Shown here piece after piece: positions 10,770 to 23,482 of a DNA stretch of 64,000 nucleotides (position 1 is the first letter of the stretch; every line of letters starts with the position of its first letter). The stretch is from assembly GCA_019915015.1 (NCBI GenBank), contig JAHBBC010000012.1, positions 1,178,001-1,242,000 of the forward strand, in the 5' to 3' direction. The stretch is from Auriscalpium vulgare. Lineage: Eukaryota > Basidiomycota > Agaricomycetes > Russulales > Auriscalpiaceae. The position numbers and the translations under genes were made by a program. Below the pieces are notes generated by a model, which was given only the letters and a program-made list of their open reading frames with translations, made no database searches and had not been told where the DNA came from.

Positions 10770-13089
10770 TCACTCAATCACCCATCGCGACTTCCCAACC
10801 GTCTGCACCTCCGCCGATCCACCCGCCGACAATGAGCTGCCCATGCTCGACACACTGAACTGACTTGTGCTGCTGCCTTGACGAACGAGCGGGCGCACGG
10901 ACGACGGCACGCCATTGTGCGATGCGGACGAGGCTTCGGAGTACGCGGGTTCCGGGTTCGCGACGGAGTCCGTGCTCTGCTCGAACGGCTGTGCGCTCTG
11001 GTTGTAGAAGCGCGGGCCCATCCTGCCGGCGGCGAACATCTGCGTGGGTGGCGGGACCTCGGCGCCGGATCCGAAGGCGGCTGAGAATGTCGGGATGGGG
11101 CGGTCGGTCGAGGGGAAGTCGACCTTCTCGATGTCGCCCTTCTCGCCGTATGTGACGGGCACGAAGTCATCGCCGGGGAGGGGCTCCTGCGCGTTGACTG
11201 GCACAGACAGGTTAGCTTAGCTGAGATGGATGGAGGATGTCTGAGACTTACGGTAGCGGGTCAGGCCCTTGTCGAAGTTGAACCGACAGAAGAGACCGAC
11301 GACGAAAGCGATCATGGTCAAGACTGCTGACAGAGTTGTGATCACGCTGAAGAAACCCCACTGCACGAACGTCCACCGGAAGGTGGTCGAGTCGAACATG
11401 ACGCCAAAGCTAATCAGATACAACATTGACAGAACGAGGAAGACCAGCATCGGGGCCTTCAGTTCCTTGCGAACAGCGATCCAGCCCTGGTGGGTAGAGG
11501 TTAATAACCGAATGAAACTGCTGTCGTGGTTTTGCACTCACCAGCACCAACCACGGAGGGAGCAACTGGAATTGCTATCAATATATGCTTCGTGTGTAGA
11601 CGTCATTGACGTACCAGAAGAACAACGGTCAACACCGCTTGATAGAGTTTAGCCCTCAGAGCCATCGAGCCAATCGCCCCATTGTACGTTTGGTCAAGCC
11701 ACAACGCGACCGCTGCGACAACGAAGAACAAGGAGAGTTGAATTACAATGGACAGCGTGAGGACAAGCTTGTAGATGCGGTTGATGGACATCGACGCGCC
11801 GACGCGCTTGAACGTCTGCCATCCGAACAACTGTTGCCATGCGCATCAGCAACGTACATTCTCGAGGGTACTCCGCAGAGAACAAACAGACCTTGATCAG
11901 CCTGAACGACAAGAAGCAAGACACAAGGAGCGCCGCGGCATTCAGGGCAAGGCTGGGGATCTCGGCGTTGGCACGGGATGACCAATAGTTCGGCAAGAGG
12001 TTGATCTGGCAGGCGCCCTCCGTTGTGAGCCGCTTGAAGTCATTGTGGAAACTGTTTGTGTTGTAAATTTGGAAGGCACCCCACGCGGTCGCAGACAAAT
12101 GCGTTAAGAGAGACGCAATGCTATACGGTCGTCGTTAGCTGGAGCGGGCTGTAAATGTCTAAATATATGCGCACATATGTGGGATGGACTCGTTGAGCAG
12201 CTACGCATCCAGTCAGTAAAGCTCTGTGGCATGATATCTAAGAGACTTACAGCGACAAGTGACGTTCCCAGAACCCAGAACTGGAATGCGACGAACGCCA
12301 CATCCTCGCGTTTTGTGTTGTCCAACCTAAATCGCATAAGACCTCGATCATAACACCATGGAGAACAAGACTGGCTTACAGCTGCACAGGCCAATTCAAC
12401 GCGACAAGGCACTTGTTGTCCAAATTGACAGACTCGTTGTTGAAGCCGAAGCCGTTCAAGCTCACGCCGATCTGGCCGTTCAAATTGATGGCACGGGCAT
12501 CCGTGAGGTTACCCTGAGCCTTTGGTTGAGCGGGAAAGCGCTTGCGTTCGAGGTGGAGAGAGTCGTCTTCGACATTGTCACCTGCCTTCGGGGTGGAAGA
12601 GGCGACAACCACATTGGTGACGGTCTTGGTCACCTGGGCCGTGACCGTAGCCTTGGGACGCTCGGAGCTTGATGCCACGGAGGCGGTTGAGGAAGTAGGG
12701 GCAGCAGCCGGAGGAGTAGAAGAGGAGACGGGCGAGGTTACAGCTGCTCCGGCTGTGTATGGGAGGACCGCAGCCGCATTGAAGTCACCACTGGCAGTCG
12801 TGGGCGCATCGCCTTTGCCCCCGTTCCAAACGACCTGACACGAAGAGACACTGAGGCTGGTGGGAACTTGGTCGCAGAACCGGAGCTGTTTGCCCAGGAC
12901 GAAGAAGCCCTTCGCGGTGGCGTGACCTTCAGTGACCAGGGAGTAGAGGAAGGTCGCGGCCTGGGCGTTGATGGTGAACGCCTGGACCTGGAAGATGACC
13001 TGGAGGATGCAGTGCAGGACGGAGAATATGAAGTAAAAGAGGGTGATTCGAGTGGCTGTGATCCTGTCCCACTGTAGAAACGAATGCAT
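10770..13089 (-). CDS. Multi-span membrane protein with large extracytoplasmic loop, family not recognised
   Basis: A 647-residue integral membrane protein. Exons (minus): 12380..13089, 12251..12326, 12175..12200, 11892..12120, 11615..11830, 11542..11565, 11252..11486, 10770..11197; they total 1944 nt in frame. The first segment (LFYFIFSVLHCILQVIFQV) acts as a signal anchor. A long Ser/Thr/Ala/Pro-rich region follows (about residues 65-215, with NLT and NES glycosylation sequons). Then come about six hydrophobic spans in the rest of the protein, and a C-terminal hydrophilic, Ser/Pro-rich cytoplasmic tail of about 140 residues. I do not recognise the family and assign no function. The start is the ATG directly before WDRITATRI. 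A longer start could be argued but lacks an ATG. Confidence 0.8.
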
Positions 13090-14410
13090 TAGCGGAAGGA
13101 AATAAGAAGCCGGAATGATATGGGTAACAGCAAAAGCAGCACCGCAAATTGGATGCACAGCCCGTCCCAGTGTTCCACCTCGAACGAGAGTGAGAATGAC
13201 GCACACAAAGCTTCAATTTGGCCGGGAGTGGGACATAGTGCCAGAGTTGTTTCACGCGCATCACAGAAAACGGTGTGGACCTTTTGCAAGATCAGCTATG
13301 TGGGATGTGCTCTGAGAAGATGAGCTACCAAGAATATGCCTTGAAGCTCGAGAGCGAGGCTAATCCGGAATGCCACTAGGGCAAGGAGAAACGAACGGAA
13401 AGACCAGCCAGTCCCGGGAGGAAAAGAAAGGAGGATAAAGGCGTGCGAACACGGCCCAGCCGAGTGCAGTGGGGGAGAGAGGGAAGGAGGGAGGGGAGGG
13501 AGGACGGGGGAGAGAGGAAGGCGTTGTGCGGGGCGCCTGTGGCTGGCTGCACCTTGACGAGGACGATAACCAGAGTCGAGACGCGGCCGATGTCCCACGG
13601 CCAGTGGTTGGCATGGATCCCACCGTAACTTCTTCTCCCGTAAGTCGTGCCTTGCCAATGCTCCTGCGCGTGGAGAACCCCCAAAAAATATCGTCCGCTA
13701 AGCCCGAGCCTGAACCTGCTCCTCGTCACTCCGCCAGCCTCATCCGTCCTTGCAGTCACCGACTTTCCAAGCTGCAGCTAGCCTCAGAGACTATCCAGGA
13801 CGAGCCAGGACGCGGCCACAACAGATCATCATCAACAAACGATCTCCCATCATCCTTGTTGGTCAGTTCTGGCGCATCTGTATGCAGGAACGTTAATACA
13901 TCTCGTATAGGCTACGTATCACTACTCAAGTAGACTCAAGAGTCATCGATAGGCAGTCGGCGAAGAGTAGTCGACCTTGCGCGGAAGACAGTCGTTCCGC
14001 CAGAGCATCGAAGGGATATCTAGTCCGCGGAGCTCTTTCTTGGTCTCCGCCTAGTCTCCGCCCTGATGTTGCCAAGACAGTGACTGTACTTCTCATTTCA
14101 CCCGGCCAGAGTCAATTTCGTCATAGTCAGGCCTTGGGCCCGCTCACATTAAACATCGGCCTTGCTTCATCCTTCTGGTACCCATCATGCATGGCTTGTC
14201 CCAACAGTGATCTGATGACAAGGTTGATCGTTGACTGCAGCGTGTATGACCAGTGCACATGAAAGTCCAGTACGTACCAGGTATGTACTCCGGAATGTTG
14301 ACACAATCTTGGATAGCTCCGATGGTTTAATAAGAATAGCTACAGCATGCTCGTACGCTACAGACCTCGGCTGACGTTCCGAACCTCCCATACCTCTGCC
14401 CATGATCAGC
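13090..14410. other. Intergenic region with a G-rich purine tract
   Basis: No gene could be supported. It holds the upstream region of the membrane-protein gene and the 3' flank of TFC3. At about 13470-13525 the plus strand is almost pure purine with at least five runs of three or more G. A plus-strand open stretch 13469-13933 is low complexity at its start and shows no family features, so I do not call it. Confidence 0.5.
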
Positions 14411-17400
14411 TCATGGAACCTGATACCAGCGCCTCTCGCCCAAGAACCAATGAACATGCTTCTCTTCCTCATCATCGAGTGGCAGCGCCATCGTCTCCGG
14501 AAATTGCAAAGCCGTTCCTAGCCGCCGCTTCACATAGCCCTCCTCATGCAGACTCCTCAACACCTCACCCACCTCCTGCCTATCATACACTGATCTCAGC
14601 CGCCACCGTATCTCGCTCTGACGATCCCCAATGAGCCACGATCAGAACGAGGCCCTGGCACAAAATGCGCACCTGTGAGATCCCTGGCCGGAATAAGATC
14701 GCACCAATCACCGCGCGCTGGGCAGCGTCCCAGATTTCCGAGATCTTAAGCCCGCCGATGTCGAGCCAGCGCCGCGGGAAGATGCGGACAGGTGGTTCAT
14801 CCGCGACAGGGACGGTCCACGCCTGCGCATGGGACGCGGCGACGAAGACGACGGACGCGTACCCTGTGCATACGACGAGCGGAGTCGTCGCGTCGAGCAG
14901 TTGCTCCAACATGGACAGGATGGCACCTTCGTCATGGCCTGCCAGTTGTTTCTAGGGCCACATCAGTCGGCCCGGTCGGCATATAAAGAGCCGGTTATGT
15001 CTTACCACGAGTACCTGTCTCTGGAGGCCCGTTGCGCCTGCGGTATCGAGGGCCGCACATATCTCGCGAATAATGTCTTGATCCCGGGGGCTGCGGGCTG
15101 CGATGACAGTAGCCATCTCTGCCTCCAGGCAGCCCTGACAGTCAATGACACCGTCAGAGAGCGCCTTGCAACAAGCCGCTGCGCCATGGGCGGTCTTCCC
15201 ATGCTCGCTCGTTTCCTCGTGCTCGATGACGGGAGTGGGTGAGGGCAGAGGCGGTGTTTGCTCTTCGGTCTCAGAAGGCTCCAAGAGATCAGCGAATGAA
15301 ACTGATATCTTAGTCTCAATGTCGTCATCATCTATGCGGAAGATACGGATTTATATGAGCTTGGGAACGCACGCCGGTCAATTATGTGTGCTCACCCGCT
15401 TTCTTGCTATTCCAGTCAAGACAGGCGCGCACAGTACCGGCATGCGCTGTATCAACGATAAAACTGATCTGCGGTAAGGAATAGTCGGTCTTGTATGCCC
15501 GTTAAGCAAAATGAATGAAGAGCCAACCTTGGCATCAGATGTTGCCTGTACGAGCATCGCGAGGTCCCCGTCAGACGCCAGCAGAGGCCACTCTCTCTGA
15601 GTCTCCTCTTGGTCTCTTGAGAGCAATTCCAGAGCAGCTGCGTCCTGGAACGTGTCTCGGGGAATCGACCCGCCGATTGCGTTTTGGTTCCTGGAGAGAT
15701 ACGAATTGCGATGTCAGAAAGAAGCACGGACAACAAGAATCATATAGGCAATGTACACTTCGGATATCTTCAGCGTCCTTCCGGGCTTCGGTTTATGATG
15801 ATCACGGACGAGCTTGGACAAAACGCCACGGCTCAGCAAATTTGTCCTGGCGATGGATACTGCCTCTTCTCCGGCACTGTGTAATAGTGCGGACCCCTTG
15901 ATTGGATCGTAGTGCTCATTTGGGGTCCCAAATACCATCTGCAACAGCGGGTGAGCACCAAGGCATGGCTCTCCCAGGTAGCGGCTTCACCTTCAGAGCT
16001 GATTCTGCTATGCGGATAGAGTCAGGGCATTCGTCAAACGCCGGCGGGATCTCGTCAGAATCTGTAGTGAATGCATTGGCCAGCAGCCCTTTCTCGCGAC
16101 CGTCGTCGACGGTGAGGTTCCAGATAAAATCCCACATGGGCGCCTGAGCAGGCTTTGAGGTGACTTTCCAATCCCGCTCAAGCACAGAGACATCTGCGGG
16201 GATCGAAAGAGAAACCACATCGTGCGATTCTCCGTCTCCGACCCGTCTACAATCGTCAGTTAGCTGGAGGCAAATTGTAAATCCGATGGACGACGTACAG
16301 AGCGTTCTTGTCGATATGGTGCCGCAGAAACTCGACATGCTTGACAAGGTCGAAGTTGTTCATGCTCTGGAGGTCGTCGTCGGGCAGATGGTCCGTTCCT
16401 CTATGCTGCATCCACAGTGAGTACCACCGTTCTTCAAGGCGCCTAAGATATGTCTCCGTGCTGTGATGTTCCCGCTGCCCAGCGAACCGCAGCCTGATGG
16501 AGTTCTTGGGCACACCGGGAAAGACCTGTTCAAGAGCAGACCAATCCATGCGGGGGAGAGTACGCGCACGTGCTCTCAGGACTACACAGGCATCCTGAGC
16601 AAGCTCGTCGTACTCCGTATTCCACTGGAATCGATGGCGTCGACCAGGAGTCTTCTCTGCGTCCGCTTGATTTTCGTCGTTCTCAGCAGCTGCCTCTTCG
16701 TCAGCAAGCAGCGCAATTGATGGTCTGGAAACCTACCACCATCTTTGGCCTTCCCCTTTTTCTTGCGTTTCTTCGGAAGTTCCGGATTGCGGAGCGGCCT
16801 CTGCTCTTCGATGAGCTGCTCGATCGACTTGCCAGCGGGACGAGTTACCACGGGAATGGGCGCCGCGGTGCCAGGTCTGGGAGGCGGCCGGATGACGGCC
16901 GGTAGCACCTGATGGCGCGCAATGTTGGCGTCCTGTATTGCCTGCCTGACTTCGGTCTCCCATCGACTGACCTCGCCTAGCGTGCCTGAACCCAAGTAGC
17001 GCGAACGGATGCGGTTGACCCTCGTCGCCGCAGAGCCCTTCAGAGGCTGCGCATGAACTCGACGGACGAGCTCCTCCCAGTCGTTTTCCCGCTGTACCTT
17101 GGCAGAAGCGACCTTGGCATTCAGCAGTGCTTTCTCCTCGGCAAACCGTTTTTCTCTGTCTTCAGACGCTTTCTTTGCCATGCGCGCACGAGATTTTTCG
17201 ATGTCGGCCTTCTGCTTCGTTCGCGTGTGCTCAAAGAAGTCCCGCACGGCGTCGAGAGGCGCGCTGACGACCCAGCGTATCTTCTCTAGCGCGGCGGGTC
17301 CGCCATCAGGGTCTTGGAGAGGAGTATCGCCGTCGGGGAAGCTCACAAACTTCTTCAGGTAGCGGCGCTGGTACCATGATAGCCCGTATTCTGAGATCCA

Positions 17401-20400
17401 AGCGGTTTTCCGACGGATTGAAGGCCAAACACGGAGATCTGGCGGCCTCACCGGGACTTCAGTGGTGCGAAGAAGGTTTGCCATGCAGAAGTCGCCGTCT
17501 CGAGAAACACGTTCTAGAATATCCCAGTAAGCCTTCACCTCCTCCGGGGTGGTGATTGGCATGTTCTTCCAAAATGGCGGGTCGTCATGAGAAAGAATCC
17601 ACAGGTACATCGGCGCACTCTTGTGGAGTTGCCAGTACACAGGCGCTGCGCTGCCACCTGGCTCCACTGGTTTCCGGTAAATCTCGAAGGATGTCGGCCA
17701 GTCCAGTTTCGGCGCGCATTGAATGGCCGCTGTCGCGCTCGAGGTCTCTGTGAGAGGGGTCACTACGCCGAGGCCATGGAGCAGGTCGAGAAAATCCGTC
17801 ACACGCCCGCGAACCCTGGCGCGACCAAGCTGGAGGGAGTTCTGGATGCTCTCAGGAAGATCCTTCAACAGAGTTCGCCTTCCCTCATTTCGAAGGATAG
17901 CAGTCAGATCGTCATCGACGGAGAGACACGCCACTAAAGAGCAGAATGTTTCGACGGTAACATATTCTTGAAAATGTGAGATGTGAACAATGCGGTGCTC
18001 CTTGGACACGACGCTAGGCGAGGTGAGGTCTTCGGCGAACGCGCCTAGTAACAAAACCTGGAATTCCCGAGTTCTGATAGCCTTCCCAGAGATGAAGCCG
18101 TACGATTGCGAGACGGTATTTCTCTCTGTGAGCAGCATCTCACGAATGGCCTTGTCGTCGTACTCAAAGAGTTGGTCCGCGCGCTCCTTGTTCCTGTTCC
18201 AGTGCTCCAACCCCTCAGATGGCTTCTCCCGCTGCATAAGCCTGAGAGGCTTTGGTGGAACCCGTGATGCCTTGGGTGCTGCAGCTTTTGGAATGTTGAC
18301 GAGGATTGTCTTCATGGGAGTAGAGGGAGGTGGTTGGGGATGAGTTGGTTTCTGCGCAAGTTGTGTGAGGACTTCATCGACCTGGGCCTGCTCGATGTGG
18401 GGGAGATAGGCTATGCGGACTTGGCGCTGAGTGCCAGTGAGCGAGGAAATGGAAGTTCTGACAAGTTTGATCTTCCCGCGTGTCTCCATGCTGTCAAGCG
18501 TCGAATCCATAGTACGCCGATCAATGCGTGTGCCGGGAGGTCCGCTAGTCAGCTCTCCTGCAGCAGTCATCTTGTCAAGAAGTGCGAGATGAACGTCCGA
18601 AAAGTCCTTGGAGCTAGTATTTGCGATGCCTTGAACTTCCTCCAGGACGCGGAGAAGCTCATTCTCGCGCCGCAGCAGAGACATGTTACCCTTAGGACGG
18701 CCACCTTTACTTTTCTCTTCGAGTCTCTGACGCTTGTAAGCGGGCTCAGACACGGGCGAATCTGAGGCAGGACGTTTATCCCCAGCTGGCTGGTCAACCG
18801 CCGCCGAGAGAGGAGCGGGCACAACGGCAACCTGGACAGTATGCTTAGCAAAAAAGCAGCTGTGATGATCACCAAAAGTACGCACATTGTCAGCAGTCAG
18901 CAGTGCTCCAACTTCCTCGGTCAATAGCGAAGGGTCGATAGGAATCTCCATGGTCGATGACGCATTTGCACTCGCGTCTGGAAGAGCGGCGATGCTCTGT
19001 ATAGAGACATTCCCTTCTGAGGTTTGAGCAACGGCGTCGCCAACATTGCGCTGTGGGGTGTCGGCTGGCGAGCCAAGTACCTCGCCGCTAGACTGCACAA
19101 CTTGGACAGCAGCCGCAGGGAGACTCTTGTGCGGCGTGCGCTGAGGTGTCCTCGGCTTACTGCTGGTAACGAAGTCCTGCCGAACGATGGCCTTCGTCAC
19201 TCGTTTGAAGCGACGCGAACTCTCGGGCTCGTTCGCAGTGACTGCCTCTATGGCTTCGGCAAGTGTAGTGGATGAGGTGGGCTGAGACGGAGGAGGTCGA
19301 GGATCTGCAACAAATCCCACGCCGGTCCGCAGCTGAGGATCAACTGGAATTTGCGGAGATACTCGACGCTCATCAACCTCCATGTTCTCGCTGTCTGATG
19401 CCAATTCGTCATGCTCGACTTCGGTCTCGGTCACGGCGGTTGGTTCGACAACAGGAGCATGTTTCCGAGGCCGACCACGTTTTTTGGGAACTGCGGGGGC
19501 GGCGCTGGCATCATTTCCATCAGGAGGAGGTTTCGCCTTCGTGGAACGGCCGCGCTTCTTCGGAGTGGTAGTTGATGCAGGCGCATGAGCGTCTGCATTG
19601 CCATCCTCCACGATGGGGTGCTTTCGGGGCCGACCGAGTTTCTTGGCAGCTGGACGTCCTGGTTCGTCGGCAGGCGCAGGAGGCTGCGTAGAGCTTGAAG
19701 GGTCGGCAACCGTGTCCCCTGGGAGGGTCACTTTCCGTGTTCGTCCCCGTTTCTTCTTTGCCGGAGGTGCCTCCATCTCTGCCTGCCCCGCTGCATCATC
19801 TCCTCCCTCCTCCCCATCCTCCCGCTTCCGCTTCTTCCCTCGCTTCTGGTACGCCGACTTCACCTTTGCAGCCTTGAGAGCTCGCTTCACCGCATGCTCG
19901 CCCGTCATCTTCAGCTCGTCGACAAATTTGTCCCTCGCCTCCACTTCCTCGTAGAACTCGCCCGCCGAGACTGGAGCAAATTGCCCAACTTTGCTGAAGT
20001 CGACTGTCGCGTAGGCGCCGGATGAATCGTCGAGCTGATCGCGTACGACGACAGCACGGTAGTGCGCGAGCGTGTAGTATCGGTAGCGCCGCTCTCGGCC
20101 GAAGTTCTCCATCATTTGGGCTACGCCGAGGTCGCTGAGATGCGACGGCGGTGGAAACTTTTCGAGACGTGTGAGGAGCAGCTCGAGCGTCCGCCGGTCG
20201 AAGTTTCCAAGCGCTTCTGACAGTTGCTGAAAGTCAGCATCAGTCATAATCAAATCCACAAGGCATATGTCTATGAATCATACGTTCAACGTGAGCCCTG
20301 CCGTTCCCGATGCCTCAAGTAGATCGATCATCTGCTTGTGCAACGTTACGTTCGCTTTCAGGCCATATATCCTTTCTGTTCGAAGTTAGCGCTGTACGAA

Positions 20401-21776
20401 GGAAACATATGTAGCACACGGACCAGGGAGATCGGAGGTCAAGTCGTCGTCAACAGCAGGTTCAGCCGCAGGAGCTACTTGTACAGCACTTGGAGGCTCT
20501 GCAGTGCTACCAGCGTCCGTGACAAGCCGGATGCATGGTATTGTTGAGTTGGCTGAACGTTTGCCGGCGCTGGGTACGGATACGCGTTCTACAACACCCT
20601 TGTCGACGAGGTCGCGGAGGCGGTTTTGGAAGAAGCGGCGGTCGGTTTTTGTTGGATTTGTGAAGCCCTGCAAGTAGTCAAATGAACACATGAATGGAAG
20701 AGCGATGTATACTTCTCACGCACAATGGTCACCAACAAATTCTGCGACGGATGAATGAAGTATTCTGAGTTCTTCAAGAGCTTGACAATCCTCGCCTCGA
20801 CGAGCGGAAGACTGGATAGATGTCTCGCGTCGATAGGCTCGAACAGGACGGTTGCCGCCGGCGTGCCATTCTCTGTATTCTCCTCAGGCTGGGCAGCCTC
20901 TGGCGCCTGTGGCTCTTCCTCGGCGGGCTGCGCAGCCTCTTCACGAATTTGTTTCCACAATGGATCGTGGTCGAAGAAATATTTCAGGACACAGAAATTC
21001 GCACCGACGCCTCCTCGTCGAAGCTTGACGACGAGGTCGAGTTCCAGAAGCTGTTTGATCAAGTAGAAGCAAGACTTCTGGTCGTAGCCCGATTTCTTGC
21101 CTATATCCACGATGCTAATACCGTCTTGCCGTGCCCGAGCGATGAACTGCAGAGCCGTGTAGACCATGGGACTCAACTTCGCGGGCTAAAACACGATGCT
21201 CAGCGCGACCACACGAGACGCATCAATAATCCACGAACCCTCGTATGTGAGCCTGTGATGGCAGCAAAAGCCGTCTCGGGATCGACAGCAATCCTGAGCT
21301 CGTCCCCATAGCGTGCTCTCAATTCTTCCAGAGTATGTATGTGTGCATCTGCGACAATGAGCAACTCGGACACATGCGCAGAATTGTCTGCTTCGCCTGC
21401 TTCTGCCTTCGCTTTCCGTTTCTTGCTGGTCTGCGGTGCGATGTACACCTCGGTCGTAGTGCCCGGCGGGATTAAGCCGACCCGCACGGTTTGGTGCCCG
21501 ACGATGAGCCCCCAGGCGAACGCGAGATACGCGTCGTCGACTGTCTGTGCTACCTGCCTCCTGACGTAGAAGTTCGTGATGAAGTCGCGTAGACGAGAGA
21601 TGTCGCAGCCTGTCCCACAGAGATGAGATTAGATAGGTCGCCACGAGGACTGAAATGTTCAGAATATAGGAGACGTCCTTGAGGATCGAACCTCACGCCG
21701 GCCGCTACGCGTAAAACTCACCAAGATCGCCATCGAAGGAAATTTCACGAAGGCAGTGTGAGACCAGCTCGTCCAT
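14411..21776 (-). CDS. TFC3: TFIIIC B-block-binding subunit (tau138/Tfc3/Sfc3)
   Basis: Largest TFIIIC subunit, which recognises the B-box of tRNA genes and recruits Pol III machinery in the nucleus. Exons (minus): 21722..21776, 21239..21609, 20724..21185, 20424..20667, 20284..20375, 16737..20226, 16299..16695, 15991..16246, 15757..15938, 15528..15690, 15396..15468, 15006..15331, 14673..14951, 14411..14617; they total 6597 nt, 2198 residues. The N-terminal winged-helix region holds LSPMVYTALQFIARARQDGI and GYDQKSCFYLIKQLLELDLV, the family's B-block domain. The next region (RIYGLKANVTLHKQMIDLLE) is also conserved. A basic Pro/Lys segment has several AT-hook-like cores (RGRTRK, LGRPRK, RGRPRK, GGRPKG). 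C-terminal conserved blocks are RFQWNTEYDELAQDACVVLR, MDWSALEQVFPGVPKNSIR and NQNAIGGSIPRDTFQDAAA. Length fits fungal homologues, which are long. High confidence. Confidence 0.92.
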
Positions 21777-22452
21777 GGGCGCGCAAGGACTGCTTAGTCG
21801 GAGGATCGAACCACCGGCGGCGTTGCTTCGCTAAGGATTTATTTTCTGAGCTTCAGTCGAAATGCCGAGTGTCCAGCCCAAGCTGGGACATTCAGCAGTC
21901 GGAGGTGGATTTGAGCTTGAGCTTGAGGGAGGATAATGAAGTTCGCGAGCACTAGTGTCTGCGACGTCCCGCAAGACGGAGAAGATGATGATCTGCACTG
22001 AAGGCGGAGTCACAAAGGCGTGACCGACGTCACCGTGACTAGCGTGACTTTGGAGTCACATTAGAGTCACAACTCCTTCAAACGACCTCTACTTGACCTC
22101 TACGTACTACGAGGCTCTCCGTCGTTCTAATGTTCATTGCAGGCATTGGAGCAAAGGTGACGACTGGAAAAAGTTCCACATGTGCGATGATTAAGGCGCT
22201 GTACGGGTACAAAGTTTGTGGGGAGAGTACTCGGCTGCGAACAGCGTCTACTGCAGAGAATGAGAAGGGAATCTACACGGATCCTTATTGCTGGCCGAAC
22301 ATAAGTACAAGTGGGGGTTGTCGTGAAGGCGTGGTATGGGCGCCGTAGAAGGTGACGCTTTTGTAAATCTAAGAGTTAGGAGTGAGCGCATAAGGATAGG
22401 TCTCAAGCATCACTTCTATAGCCCAGAGAAACGGAAAGATGCGAAAACATGC
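21777..22452. promoter_or_regulatory. Upstream region of TFC3 with GTGAC/GTCAC cluster
   Basis: No gene seen. At 22008-22072 the pentamer GTGAC or its complement GTCAC occurs about seven times in 65 bp, including a CRE-like GACGTCAC at 22026-22033. It lies 230-300 bp upstream of the TFC3 start, so it may be a bZIP-binding region. The rest, up to the 3' end of the PRELI gene, is featureless. Confidence 0.4.
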
Positions 22453-23118
22453 CTATGCACCCGCGTGCGCCGGCTTTTGCTCCTTGGCGTCCTCCCACAA
22501 CTGCCTCAGCACGTCCGTGAAGCCGACCTTCCCCAGCTGCGCATTCTGCTCGAACCGCGTCGCCAGCCAGCCCTCCAACTTGTCTGCCGCACTCCGCCAC
22601 ATCGCCACCCGCGTCTCGATCTCTGCCGTTTGGTGAAAGGCCGTGCGTCCATCCGGCGCTGGTGAGTAGTGAATCATCTCGTTACATGTCGCGAATTGCG
22701 ATAATGTAAGGTTGACGGAGGAGATGGTGGCGGTTTGTGTCGACGGATCAATGAAGGAGATTTCGCGGACGAACGCGTCTTCCGACCCGCCGAACAGCTG
22801 AATGGAGTCGAAAGTCAGTGATCGCATTAGATGAGAGGCAACGAGAACGGACCTTTACGATCCAGACTGGTGTCCGCTGCTTACAACCCAAAATCCGCTC
22901 TGTGCGAATGACACCCGTTCGTGGGTCGACCGACCGGTCGACAACGTCCACCGTGACGACGTGCGAACAGTGGGGATTAGGATACTTGTGCCACATCCCG
23001 ATAATGACACGAGCCCATGAGTGACTAAGGGGAGCAAATACGTGGTCAATGTAGGCCCCTGGGAGCGACAACCGGTAGCGACGCACTCGTAATTGAATGT
23101 TTGCGAGAAATAGTGCAT
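22453..23118 (-). CDS. UPS2: PRELI/MSF1-domain phospholipid-transfer protein (Ups2/Ups3-like)
   Basis: Intermembrane-space lipid-transfer protein; relatives with Mdm35 shuttle phosphatidylserine or phosphatidic acid between mitochondrial membranes. Exons 23087..23118, 22853..23024, 22453..22797; 549 nt, 182 residues, nearly all PRELI domain. Seen: MHYFSQTFNYDHSWARV, WHKYPNPHCSHVVTVDVVDR, then SEDAFVREISFIDP and SVNLTLSQFATCNEMIHYSP. FNY near the N-terminus, NLTLSQF and the QTAEIETR segment place it nearer the Ups2/Ups3 (SLMO/PRELID3) branch than Ups1. That paralogue choice is by eye and less certain than the family. Divergent from the mitoribosomal gene, a pairing that fits shared mitochondrial demand. 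Confidence 0.88.
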
Positions 23119-23482
23119 GACGGGGACAGAGATGGGTGTGTAGAGCGAGGCTGGGAGTGCGGGGGAAGAGCTGGGACGGTCTGGCCGGTGCGGGGTTAAA
23201 TAACGGTCGTGTGCGGAGGAGGGAGGAGCTGGCGGGACGGCATGAAAACGGCGAGCCACTGACTGCTCCGTGATTCCTCATTGGCTCCCCGCCTCCGGCC
23301 CTGACCGCTTCCTACCCGCGTTCCCACGACGCCCGCAGCACCTAACCCTACGCTCAGTCTTCCTGCCAGGACGGGCGCCTTTCAGTTTCTCGCTCTCGTC
23401 ACTTGCACAAAGTGGACAACGGTGAGCAGCCTGCCCTCTGCACCAATCCACGCGCGGCTCATCTCCCCGACGCAGCGCCAAA
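23119..23482. promoter_or_regulatory. Bidirectional promoter of two mitochondrial-protein genes
   Basis: 364 bp between the start codons of the PRELI protein (-) and uS8m (+). No coding sequence. A telomere-repeat-like CCTAACCCTA is at about 23342-23351, a motif known in fungal and plant promoters of ribosomal-type genes as a Telo-box; its role here is inference. Confidence 0.6.

Noticed and set aside
13469..13933. Plus-strand 154-residue open frame
   Set aside because: Its first third is translated from the G-rich purine tract; the composition is biased and no family pattern or exon partner was found.
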